DNA of 64,000 nucleotides, from positions 1-64,000 of the forward strand of contig CAJTGI010000007.1 in assembly GCA_910575435.1 (NCBI GenBank), given 5' to 3'. A model generated the notes under the pieces. The model did not search any database, had not been told where the DNA came from, and was given only the letters and a program-made list of their open reading frames with translations. This document shows, piece by piece, positions 18,789 through 26,821 of the stretch. This DNA comes from Clostridiaceae bacterium (GTDB lineage: Bacteria > Bacillota > Clostridia > Lachnospirales > Lachnospiraceae). The stretch's first letter is position 1. Every line of letters starts with the position of its first letter. Both the position numbers and the translations under genes were made by a program.

Positions 18789-19967
18789 TTAATAGACATA
18801 ATATGTTGCAATCCAAACATAAAGGGCACCTTCAGAAGTAAACACATATCTATGATAGCGATCTTTATCTCCTGGCAAAATCCACTTCCATGTATTTTCC
18901 GATGGGTCATATATTTTTACTTCCTTTTTCTTGCTGGAATTATGATATCCCGTAACTACTACATCATGTTTTAACGCTTTGCCATAAACCCCCACGGCAA
19001 TCAACATGCGCTTATGAAGTATATTCTGCATAATCTTATCATATGTAATCGAATAATCAGCATACTTATACACATCCATGTGATACATCCTAAACGCCTT
19101 CAATACCTGCTTCGGCTTTGCACCGTCATATTTGCCCAATACCTTCTTGCTCACCGTCTTCGCACTGATATGCTTGTTGAAAAAATAATTATAGATGGAT
19201 GCCACGCATGCCGCCCAGCATATATTTTTATTTGCCTGGGGCACCATATAGGGGCCGGAGTTGCAGACCCTCTTCCCCTTGCCCTCCACAGAAAAGCCAG
19301 GTGAATATCCTTCCTTTGCGTTTGGATTCGCTTTCAAATTCTTCGTCTGAATTTTTTGATAGTTCTTCACCTGATGGCTCATAACCTTTACTTTCGTATA
19401 CGCATCCAAATCTGAAAAGGAATCATATTCGTTGAACTCTTTGATTTTCGCCTTCTTGCTTGACAAAGAAATCGGAGAAATTGTCTGGGCATGGATATTT
19501 TCCTGATCCTTATAAAAAATAGAATTCTCATACAATGATTTCTTTTGATAGATTCCTGTGGCGGGGGAAATCCCGCCCTTCATCCCCTCATCCGTCTGGA
19601 TGACTTCCAGCGTCAGGTAAACATGCTCGCCGCTCTCAATGGGGAAATAAAACACCGCATCCTGCTCGTCCTTCTTCTCCACATCATAGATGATATACGG
19701 ATCGCCCAGCCGTAATGTCCGATAATCTAACTTCTTCCCCAGATCCTTTTCCGCCAGCTTGCACATGTCGATATAAATTTCCTTCGCATATGTAATGGCG
19801 CTCTCGGGAACGGAATCTCTGATTTCTGAAAGATCCTCCTTGGACTCCGCAATCCTTTCCGTCAGATCTAAATGAGAAACCGTCTCCACTTCCTTTGCGT
19901 CAGCAATATTTTCCAATCCACAAAATATGCTGACAGACAACAATAGCATGATGATACTCTTCTTCAT
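18789..19967 (-). CDS. Secreted papain-like cysteine protease (AvrRpt2/C39-like fold)
   Basis: The ATG at 19967 has AAAGGA nine bases upstream; 392 residues. A signal peptide (MKKSIIMLLLSVSIFCGL) leads a region of about 220 residues that resembles a pro-domain or substrate-binding region and is unlike anything I can name. The catalytic domain starts near 255: YMVPQANKNICWAACVASIY holds the oxyanion Gln and the nucleophilic Cys of the CWAA motif. About 100 residues later HDVVVTGYHNSSKKKEVKIY, then DPSENTWKW, supply the His and the third Asp/Asn. This Q-C-H-D/N pattern is that of papain-like peptidases of the AvrRpt2/C39 kind. It is presumably exported and acts at or outside the surface. A second, frameshifted copy lies at 23345-24519, each copy followed by the same type of single-pass protein. 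Confidence 0.8.
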   Translation of the reverse strand: MKKSIIMLLLSVSIFCGLENIADAKEVETVSHLDLTERIAESKEDLSEIRDSVPESAITYAKEIYIDMCKLAEKDLGKKLDYRTLRLGDPYIIYDVEKKDEQDAVFYFPIESGEHVYLTLEVIQTDEGMKGGISPATGIYQKKSLYENSIFYKDQENIHAQTISPISLSSKKAKIKEFNEYDSFSDLDAYTKVKVMSHQVKNYQKIQTKNLKANPNAKEGYSPGFSVEGKGKRVCNSGPYMVPQANKNICWAACVASIYNYFFNKHISAKTVSKKVLGKYDGAKPKQVLKAFRMYHMDVYKYADYSITYDKIMQNILHKRMLIAVGVYGKALKHDVVVTGYHNSSKKKEVKIYDPSENTWKWILPGDKDRYHRYVFTSEGALYVWIATYYVY

Positions 19968-20312
19968 ATGGCACTTTCCTTTCTGTTCGGTCAAGCCCAC
20001 AAATACAAACCTTAGGATATTGGCATGTTTTAATTGAATTACAGATACTTTTTTCTTATTACTGATGCCATAGAAAACTCTTTTTTATTGCAACTCCTTT
20101 CTGCACCCAATATCTATATTTTACCATAAAATTATTAAGAAAGGCGAAAGAAATTCTTAAGAATTCTTAAGATTGCGACAAACGCTGTCATACTTTGATA
20201 TGCCCCCTTACATAATACCCCCTCATCTATGCGATGATTCCATGTACTACAAACCCTTTATAGCATATTAAGTCAGCATTTGCAAGGACATTTCCAGAGA
20301 GGCGACCTTTCA
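19968..20312. other. Intergenic region upstream of the cysteine protease gene
   Basis: About 345 bases. A perfect 16-base palindrome CTTAAGAATTCTTAAG lies around 20155-20173. AT-rich stretches near 20115-20145 could hold a minus-strand promoter, but no convincing -35/-10 pair with proper spacing is visible. No gene seen. Confidence 0.5.
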
Positions 20313-20990
20313 TTATCTCACCTGCTTCTTCTTCGCCTTTATTTTTGAAAAGAAGTCATTTTTGGGTACCTTTTTAATTCCCTCATACGCTGTTTCCTTA
20401 ATGTCCCCTGACTTCTTATCATACATCATTTTAGAATACCCGCTGCACAGGAAAAAATAAGCATCCTTCTCAAAAATAGCATCCTCATCATCAGAAACCA
20501 GATAGAACACTCCCTCGTCCCCCACTTTAGAAAGTTCATTCTGAAAATACTTCATCTCAACCAGCGCATCATCATCCATCGGTACATCCGCATCATCAAA
20601 TTTCTTTTCATAAGATTTCTTGTCCAGATACCCTCCCAGTACATACGCAGAAATTCTCTGATCTCTTTCAATATCTCCCTTAAAACTTTCCTTACACCCA
20701 ATCTCTAGTTTGGTCCAAGGCGTATTATGGTATATCAGGTAATCCACCTTCGTAATCCTTCCGTATATCACTTCCTCAGATTTTTCAAACTGATTGTCCG
20801 CAGCAATATCATGTGCCACAGAACCTTGAATCTCCATAAAGTTACTGGAATCCACAATTTTCTTATTCTCGATGGATATTTTGGTATAAGAAAATTTATT
20901 TTCCTCCCCTTCTCCTGTCAATAATGATCCTCCAAAAATTCCGGCAAATATCATACCCATGCCAACTGCTAGCATTACAATTTTTTTCAT
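20313..20990 (-). CDS. Secreted or membrane-tethered protein of unknown function
   Basis: Not recognised. 225 residues; AGGAG lies nine or so bases upstream of the ATG at 20990. The N-terminus is a signal peptide or anchor (MKKIVMLAVGMGMIFAGIFG). The rest is beta-rich and acidic, with YGRITKVDYLIYHNTPWTKL, then KESFKGDIERDQRISAYVLG, EGVFYLVSDDED and AYFFLCSGYSKMMYD. The pattern of a strand, a loop and ISAYVLGGYL resembles small OB-like or SH3-like extracellular domains, but that is only an impression. It lies within the protease cluster, with a 322-base gap before the cysteine protease gene. Confidence 0.7.
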   Translation of the reverse strand: MKKIVMLAVGMGMIFAGIFGGSLLTGEGEENKFSYTKISIENKKIVDSSNFMEIQGSVAHDIAADNQFEKSEEVIYGRITKVDYLIYHNTPWTKLEIGCKESFKGDIERDQRISAYVLGGYLDKKSYEKKFDDADVPMDDDALVEMKYFQNELSKVGDEGVFYLVSDDEDAIFEKDAYFFLCSGYSKMMYDKKSGDIKETAYEGIKKVPKNDFFSKIKAKKKQVR

Positions 20991-21081
20991 TCTGCATGAC
21001 TCCTCTCTGTATAAAGATTTCTACCTGCGTGCTTGCCCCGATGCCGTACTGCCCCCTGATTCTATAGGTATCTTGCTTTAC

Positions 21082-21570
21082 CTATGGTACAAGCAGTGCA
21101 CATTTATCAAACAAAGCTTTCAAATCCTGCGCATATTTCTGATCCAAATAATATTTGCGACTGCGCTTTAGTTCTTCCCCTGGATATATGTATTCCATAA
21201 TCCCTTCATGATACTCCCAGCTAATCAAATCTCCTCGCTGACCTTGCTTAGTTGCAAAAGAGATAGCGGGTCCATTTAAAAAACTCCCATCTAGCAAATA
21301 GGGCTTATCTCTATCTTGATCATATTTCCGGGCATGAGATAAGATCATAAACAATTTCCTTCGATCTCCTTCATCTAAAGTACCTGACGTAGTATCCCAA
21401 TCATACAATGCCACCCTTTCAATTTTAAGTACGCGCTTTAATCCAATTTCTCCTAAAATAGAACTCTTTACCCTCCAATAAAAAAATCCAAGAGTAATGA
21501 AACACACGAGCATAATAACGATCACTATCATTCCCACAATTTTCATCCATTTTTTTTTCACAGTTTTCAT
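21082..21570 (-). CDS. Small single-pass membrane protein, unknown function
   Basis: Not recognised. 162 residues; GGGGGA precedes the ATG at 21570. A basic N-terminus (MKTVKKKWMK) and one long hydrophobic helix (VGMIVIVIMLVCFITLGFF) anchor a mainly polar outer domain. That domain contains KRVLKIERVALYDWDTTSG, DRRKLFMILSHARKYDQD and LISWEYHEGIMEYIYPG. The end carries KYAQDLKALFDKCALLVP. The gene starts 32 bases after the stop of the metalloprotease gene and is probably co-expressed with it; it could be a partner or inhibitor of the protease, but nothing in the sequence proves this. Confidence 0.7.
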   Translation of the reverse strand: MKTVKKKWMKIVGMIVIVIMLVCFITLGFFYWRVKSSILGEIGLKRVLKIERVALYDWDTTSGTLDEGDRRKLFMILSHARKYDQDRDKPYLLDGSFLNGPAISFATKQGQRGDLISWEYHEGIMEYIYPGEELKRSRKYYLDQKYAQDLKALFDKCALLVP

Positions 21571-21602
21571 ATCAAATTCCCCCTTCCATCATTATTTTTA
21601 TT

Positions 21603-22274
21603 CTACTTATATGCATTATACGCATTATACACATGGCGCAATGTTGCCCTGTCTGTATCAGAAGGATTTGCGAGCATATTCGACGAATCCATGCTCGGAT
21701 ACATCACACTTTTCCTGCAAGTCACATGGGACAGGCCAAGTGCATGACCACTCTCATGAAGAGAAGTTTTTGTAAGCAAATTCTCTCTCTGGCATTTTGC
21801 CTCATGAATTTCTATTTTTACATATTGATAATTGCCATCCAACCGATCTTTTATATCCTTTGATGTAATATATGCTTCCCCTGCTTTTTTCTTGAGATAC
21901 GTAATTCCATATACTCCTGCGCCAAGCACCTCTGGTACAATATAAATCTGTCGTTTGTCATAATCAGTCGTATTGGCCAAACGAACTTTATTGTTTCCAC
22001 TCATATTCCATGCACAATACCCCATCATAACCTGTCTCTTATTGCTCTCCGACTTAAATTTTGACGACACATAGACATATCTTGTGCCATGTTTTTTTCC
22101 GCTCCCTGTCTTCAAATAATGATCCCAAAACGAATGATAACCATGGGAACATTTATACTCATATTGATCCGAGCATTTCGCCATCGCCACATTGCCGCCC
22201 ATTAGCCATGCTACCATATTCACCGCCACCAAAAAACTCGTCCACTTTGCTATGCTCTCACGTACTCTTCTCAT
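21603..22274 (-). CDS. Secreted metzincin-type zinc metalloprotease
   Basis: The ATG at 22274 has AGGAGG eight bases upstream; an in-frame TTG six bases earlier is less well placed. 223 residues. A basic stretch and hydrophobic core (WTSFLVAVNMVAWLMGGNVA) form a signal peptide. The catalytic helix HESGHALGLSH gives the HExxHxxGxxH zinc site, and SVMYPSM about 10 residues later is the Met-turn, which together define metzincins such as matrixin/archaemetzincin-like peptidases. The domain before it (RYVYVSSKFKSESNKRQVMM) is short, so the enzyme consists of little more than the catalytic domain. It is encoded just upstream of a small membrane protein and between two copies of the cysteine-protease cassette. 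Confidence 0.85.
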   Translation of the reverse strand: MRRVRESIAKWTSFLVAVNMVAWLMGGNVAMAKCSDQYEYKCSHGYHSFWDHYLKTGSGKKHGTRYVYVSSKFKSESNKRQVMMGYCAWNMSGNNKVRLANTTDYDKRQIYIVPEVLGAGVYGITYLKKKAGEAYITSKDIKDRLDGNYQYVKIEIHEAKCQRENLLTKTSLHESGHALGLSHVTCRKSVMYPSMDSSNMLANPSDTDRATLRHVYNAYNAYK

Positions 22275-22390
22275 TCTCAAGCCCTCCTTTTCCTCGTGGT
22301 AATTGTAAAATAACTACCTAATTTATTGTTTTCCAACCTATATTTCTAGGTAATGTACAATCAAAAAAGCATTCATCTCCCTTTTTTTGC

Positions 22391-22455
22391 ATCCTGTCCG
22401 TGACCAAACTCCTATGAAACCAAAGGAGCAATGCACATGGACAGGATATTTTATT
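22391..22455 (+). terminator. Nested hairpin at the 3' side of paralog 3
   Basis: ATCCTGTCC (22391-22399) pairs with GGACAGGAT (22439-22447), with an inner CTCCT/AGGAG pair. The T-rich tract (ATTTTATTT) follows on the plus strand, whereas on the minus strand the stem is followed by A residues. It therefore has the polarity of a plus-strand terminator although no plus-strand gene is visible; it may simply stop transcription or protect the 3' end of the minus-strand message. Confidence 0.4.
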
Positions 22456-23327
22456 TACTTCAATACATCTTCTGCCATCTTTTTCATGCGAAGCCTTCTG
22501 CGAACCCTAAATATGATAACTCCCACCATCAGGATGCAAATCACAATCCCTATGGGAATGGCTACTAGCCACCTACCGTATTTCCCACCAGCATAAGGCT
22601 TTGTAAGGGTAATCTCTTTTGCTATCTGGTCATTTTCCGGATCTGACAGGCAGATGGCATAAGACAGACGTCCTTCTTTCATCTCATGATTTACATATAT
22701 CTTCCAATATCGCTTCTCCTGATCCTGATAAATTTGGGTAGGGTCTTGAAAAACACTTTCCTGATCTGGATATTCTTCCTTTGATAACCTCCCTACGATC
22801 TTTCCTGAACAGGGATAAGACCACATGACAAGTTCCTTCTTGAGACTACCCTGCACCTCTTCCAATGTCCTTCTTAATGCGCCTTTTTGTATCTTCCCCA
22901 TATTCTTTTTATATTCCCAAAAGAAAGAGGTTGTATCCTCTGAAAATTTCAAATCCCTTATTTTTACCCACCCCTCTTTCTCGGCAATAGGCACATCTTT
23001 ATTTGAAATCAGATAAATCACGCCCCATGTCTCGAAATTTGCCTGATATGTATATCCAATGCATACCTCTGTCCCTTTTTCAATCGGAGAAAATTTATTG
23101 CTGGATAAAGGATTTTTATAGCAAAGCACATCCTTTTCGGCAATATAATTCGCCCCGCTCCTCCTACAATCTTTCTCGTGGGTCAGAAAAAAAGAATCAT
23201 TACATGATGGTTCAAATCCTTCATCTTCATAATTTTCATAATCTTCCTCTGCTGTTACTTGAAATCCTTGGCTGGCATAGCAGATGCATAATAAAACAAT
23301 TCCAAAAAGCAAATAAAGTTTTTTCAA
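22455..23327 (-). CDS. Secreted/membrane-anchored paralog 3, TTG start
   Basis: Third member of the family at 17.0 and 17.9 kb. The start is a TTG at 23327 with GGGGGG six bases upstream; 290 residues. Signal peptide (KKLYLLFGIVLLCICYAS), then SFFLTHEKDCRRSGANYIAE, an SH3-like middle with YTYQANFETWGVIYLI, the KELVMWSYPCSGKIVGRLSK block, the nearly identical SDPENDQIAKEITLTKPYAG block and a C-terminal helix with a basic tail. The N-terminal half is more diverged than the C-terminal half, which is almost identical to paralog 2 and suggests recent duplication or gene conversion there. It lies 17 bases downstream of the frameshifted cysteine protease copy. Confidence 0.8.
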   Translation of the reverse strand: MKKLYLLFGIVLLCICYASQGFQVTAEEDYENYEDEGFEPSCNDSFFLTHEKDCRRSGANYIAEKDVLCYKNPLSSNKFSPIEKGTEVCIGYTYQANFETWGVIYLISNKDVPIAEKEGWVKIRDLKFSEDTTSFFWEYKKNMGKIQKGALRRTLEEVQGSLKKELVMWSYPCSGKIVGRLSKEEYPDQESVFQDPTQIYQDQEKRYWKIYVNHEMKEGRLSYAICLSDPENDQIAKEITLTKPYAGGKYGRWLVAIPIGIVICILMVGVIIFRVRRRLRMKKMAEDVLK

Positions 23328-23344
23328 ATTTATCCCCCCTGCAA

Positions 23345-24519
23345 TCAGTAAACATGATATGTTTCAATCCAAAGGTATGGAAGATTTTTAGAAATAAATA
23401 CATACTTATATTCTTCTTTTTTACCTCCTGGCACAATCCACTTCCATGTATCTTCCGATGGGTCATAGATCTTTACTTCCTTTTTTTTGCTTGAATTATG
23501 ATATCCCGTAACTACGACATCATTTTTTCCTGTAACCCTAATTCCCATGGCAATCATCATGCGCTTATGAAGTATATTATGCATAATCTTATCATATGAA
23601 ATTGGATAATCGACATGTTTATACACATCCATATGATACATCTTAAACGCCTTCAATACCTGCTTCGGCTTTGCACCGTCATATTTGCCCAAGACCTTCT
23701 TGCTCACCGTCTTTGCACTGATATGCTTGTTGAAAAAATAATTATAGATGGATGCCACGCCTGCGGCCCAGCATATATTTTTATTTCCTGAGGCACCATA
23801 TAGGGTCCGGAATTGCAGACCCTCTTCCCCTTGCCCTCCACGGAAAAGCCAGGCGAATATCCCTCCTTCGCATCTGGATCTACTTTCAAATTCTTCGTCT
23901 GGATTTTTTGATATCTCTTCACCTGATGGCTCATAACCTTTACTTTCGCATACGCATCCAAATCTGAAAAGGAATCATATTCGTTGAACTCTTTGATTTT
24001 CACCTTCTTACTTGACAAAGAAATCGGAGAAATTGTCTGGGCATGGATATTTTCCTGATCCTTATAAAAAATAGAATTTTCATACAATGATTTCTTTTGA
24101 TAGATTCCTGTGGCGGGCGAGATCCCGCCCTTCATCCCCTCATCCGTCTGGATGACTTCCAGCGTCAGGTAAACATGCTCGCCGCTCTCAATAGGGAAAT
24201 AAAACACCGCATCCTGCTCGTCCTTCTTCTCCACATCATAGATGATATACGGCTCGCCCAACCGCAATGTCTGATAATCTAACTTCTTCCCCAGATCCTC
24301 TTCCGACAGTTTGCACATGTCGATATAAATTTCCTTCGCATATGTAATGGCGCTCTCGGGAACGGAATCTCTGATTTCTGAAAGATCCTCCTTGGATTCC
24401 GCAATCCTTTCCGTCAGATCTGAATGAGAAACCGTCTCCACTTCCTTTGCATCAGCCATATTCTTCCATCCAAAAAACATGCTGATAGACAATAATAACA
24501 TGATAATGCTCTTCTTCAT
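23345..24519 (-). pseudogene. Frameshifted second copy of the papain-like cysteine protease
   Basis: The 5' part (from the ATG at 24519, with GGAGGAG upstream) reads as the same signal peptide and N-terminal region as the gene at 18789-19967, with few substitutions. Just before the catalytic motif one base is missing relative to the intact copy (between 23786 and 23787, within TTATTTCCTG where the intact copy has TTATTTGCCTG), so the frame leaves the protein after YMVPQ. The shifted frame continues the catalytic domain to 23345, including the His region (NDVVVTGYHNSSKKKEVKIY, where the His of the intact copy is replaced by Asn) and a CWAAG in place of CWAAC. The His loss and the frameshift both argue that this copy is not an active protease. 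A sequencing error would explain only the shift. Confidence 0.85.
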
Positions 24520-24566
24520 AAGCACTCCTCCCTAATCTTATCCACCAGTTTTTATGCCATCCTAAT

Positions 24567-24729
24567 TTTTATAACATATTCTTTCATAGATAACCAGTAC
24601 CTGCGGCGTATGATGACCCGATTTATAACATATTCCTCCATAGATAGCCAGAATCTGCGGCGTATGATGACCTGATTTATAACATATTCCTCCATAGATA
24701 GCTAGAATCTGCGGCGTATGATGACCTGA
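24567..24729 (-). repeat. 54-bp tandem repeat, three copies
   Basis: ATAACATATTC begins at 24571, 24625 and 24679, a period of exactly 54 bases. Each unit contains CTGCGGCGTATGATGACC. Copies 2 and 3 are nearly identical; copy 1 differs at several positions. As 54 is a multiple of three, a minus-strand frame (24562-24789) reads 18-residue repeats (SGHHTPQILAIYGGICYK). That frame overlaps the fructokinase stop as ATGA, but no good ribosome binding site precedes it and I do not call it a gene with confidence. Confidence 0.85.
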
Positions 24730-24785
24730 AGGACAGAGAAAGCAGCACGAATAGTTTATGTAGCAAATCTTTGCTTTACAGCCAT

Positions 24786-25754
24786 TCATCTTCGGCTTTG
24801 TGCCAACGCCTCAACTTCTTCCTTTTTTGGCATCACCCGCAACGCCCCCTTTTTCGTTGTAATCAGGGAGGCTGCCCCATTGGCGAAGGTAAGCATCTCT
24901 TCCAGTTCCTTCTCAGAATACGCCCGAAAGCCATGCTCCAGCACGTAGTTCAGCACGCAGGCGCAGAAGGTATCCCCCGCTCCCGTGGTCTCAATGGTAT
25001 GCTCCTGCAGGAAGGGAGCTACCTGAACTTTCGCTCCATGCATATACGCCCTGCTGCCCTCCCGCCCCAGAGATAGCAGAATCAAGGGAATTCCGTACTT
25101 CTCCTGGAGATGGGCAACTCCCTGGTCATAATCTTCCCTCCCGGTAAACCACTGGATTTCATTGTCTGAGATTTTTAGGATATCGCACTGGCCCAGGCCA
25201 TAGCCAATCTGTTCCCTGGCGGCATCCAGGGATTCCCACAAGGGTTCCCGCAAATTCGGGTCAAAGGAAATCACCGCCCCATTTTCCTTTGCCACGGCAA
25301 TGGCCTTCCTAGTGGCTCTGCGACACGTCTCATCCGTCATAGACAGGGAGCCGAAATGAAAGATGCGGCAATGTTCCAGCATACCAACATTCAAATCCGA
25401 TTCTGACAGCATCATGTCTGCGCCGGGATTTCGATAGAAGGAAAAATCCCGGTCCCCTCCCGGCAACGTATGGACAAATGCCAGCGTAGTATGTACTTTC
25501 CCGTCCCTTGCCAGTCCCTCCGTTCCAATGCCTGCCTCCTGCAGAGCCCGCTCCAGTTGGTCTCCAAAGGAATCAGCGCCAACTTTTCCAATAAAGCCAG
25601 TTCGGCGGCCCAGCCGACTCAGCATGGCGAGCACATTGCATGGCGCGCCGCCAGGATTGGCCTCCAGCACGGGATTTCCCTGGGCGCTGGTTCCACCCTC
25701 TGTAAAATCAATCAACAGTTCCCCCAAAGCAACCACATCATATTCCATTTCCAT
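24786..25754 (-). CDS. scrK: Fructokinase, PfkB/ribokinase family
   Basis: About 322 residues; GGAGG lies six bases upstream of the ATG at 25754. PfkB-family signatures are clear: VVALGELLIDF at the N-terminus, EANPGGAPCNVLAMLSRLG (substrate site), FIGKVGADSFG, ISFDPNLREPLW, LKISDNEIQWFTG, and the ATP/catalytic motif ETTGAGDTFCACVLN near the C-terminus with the base Asp. Fructokinases transfer phosphate from ATP to C6 of fructose. The context decides the sugar: it is the last gene of an operon with an amylosucrase, which releases fructose from sucrose, and a LacI-type regulator. The fructose 6-phosphate formed would feed glycolysis. Confidence 0.88.
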   Translation of the reverse strand: MEMEYDVVALGELLIDFTEGGTSAQGNPVLEANPGGAPCNVLAMLSRLGRRTGFIGKVGADSFGDQLERALQEAGIGTEGLARDGKVHTTLAFVHTLPGGDRDFSFYRNPGADMMLSESDLNVGMLEHCRIFHFGSLSMTDETCRRATRKAIAVAKENGAVISFDPNLREPLWESLDAAREQIGYGLGQCDILKISDNEIQWFTGREDYDQGVAHLQEKYGIPLILLSLGREGSRAYMHGAKVQVAPFLQEHTIETTGAGDTFCACVLNYVLEHGFRAYSEKELEEMLTFANGAASLITTKKGALRVMPKKEEVEALAQSRR

Positions 25755-25792
25755 CATATACCTCCATTTCTAATTCCTGTTCCTGTACCAAT

Positions 25793-26779
25793 TCATTCGC
25801 CCGTAGATTCCTGTTCCACCAATTCATAGCCCAGCTTCAATTCCCTCAGGGAGCTTCTGCCCTGCTCGATTCGTTCCAATATCATGCTGGCAGATTCCTC
25901 CCCGCATTTTTCATAATAAAAGCGAATCGTCGTCAGCGAGGGGGACACATTGGCAGCCAGCACAGAGTCCCCCTGTCCAGTTAGCAACACGTCCCTTCCA
26001 ATGATTATCCCCCGTTCCCGGAGATACTTCATGGCCCCCGCTGCGATTTCGTCCGTGGCACAGACAACCCCGTCCACATCCGGATTCTTTTGACACAATG
26101 CCCTCATTGACTGGTATCCGGAAGCAATGGTAAAGTCTCCTGTCTCCACATATCCCTCCGGCACCGGCAATCCTGCTTTGGCAAGGGCATCCGCAAACCC
26201 GCGGACGCGCTCCGCCCCCACTGCCTGGTCCCGGTCTGTCACGCCGATATAGCAAATGCTTTTGCATCCCTTGGACAAAAGCAATTCCGTCACGTCATGC
26301 ATGGCATGATAATCATCATGGTACACGCAGTCGCATCCTTTCATATGCTGGCCCGCAAGAACCACCGGAACAGGCATCTGCCGCACCTTCTTTTTCAGTC
26401 TGGCAGAAAGAAGGGTGGCAAGCAGGATCACCCCGTCCACCTGCTTCTCGCCAAGCACCGCCAGGTACTCCAGTTCCTTTTCAGGATTCTGGTCGGACAC
26501 GGCCAAGAGAAGCCTGTATCCTCTTTCTTCCAGAACGGAAGTAATCCCAGCCACCACCTGTCCCGCAGAATAGGAATCAATCTTTGGGACAATCACGCCG
26601 ATAGTCTTCGTCCGCTTTGTCCGCAATGTCTGGGCCTGCAGGGAGGGAAGGTAGCCGGTATCCTCCACCACTTTCCTAATTGCCGCCCTCTTCTCCTCCC
26701 CCACGTAGCCATTATTAAAATATCTGGAAACCGCCGCAGTGGATACGCCGGCCAGTGTCGCAATCTCTCGTATCGTCAT
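25793..26779 (-). CDS. LacI-family transcriptional regulator
   Basis: 328 residues from the ATG at 26779 (GGGAG five bases upstream). The N-terminal helix-turn-helix reads MTIREIATLAGVSTAAVSRY followed by the hinge region, typical of LacI/GalR proteins. The periplasmic-binding-protein-like effector domain starts near residue 58 (KTIGVIVPKIDSYSAGQVVA) and includes DGVILLATL, YHDDYHAMHDVTELLLSKG and DGVVCATDEIAAGAMKYLRE. It is encoded between amylosucrase and fructokinase and most likely represses their shared promoter by binding the 20-bp palindrome at 28784-28803. The inducer is presumably sucrose, fructose or a phosphorylated derivative; this is inferred only from neighbours. Confidence 0.92.
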   Translation of the reverse strand: MTIREIATLAGVSTAAVSRYFNNGYVGEEKRAAIRKVVEDTGYLPSLQAQTLRTKRTKTIGVIVPKIDSYSAGQVVAGITSVLEERGYRLLLAVSDQNPEKELEYLAVLGEKQVDGVILLATLLSARLKKKVRQMPVPVVLAGQHMKGCDCVYHDDYHAMHDVTELLLSKGCKSICYIGVTDRDQAVGAERVRGFADALAKAGLPVPEGYVETGDFTIASGYQSMRALCQKNPDVDGVVCATDEIAAGAMKYLRERGIIIGRDVLLTGQGDSVLAANVSPSLTTIRFYYEKCGEESASMILERIEQGRSSLRELKLGYELVEQESTGE

Positions 26780-26821
26780 AGCCTCTCCCATCTCTGCACC
26801 ACTCTCTGTACATGAAAAGAA

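Noticed and set aside
24562-24789. Small repeat protein overlapping the fructokinase stop
   Set aside because: The ATGA overlap is suggestive, but there is no clear ribosome binding site and the frame consists of the 54-bp tandem repeat; kept as a repeat, with the possibility noted.
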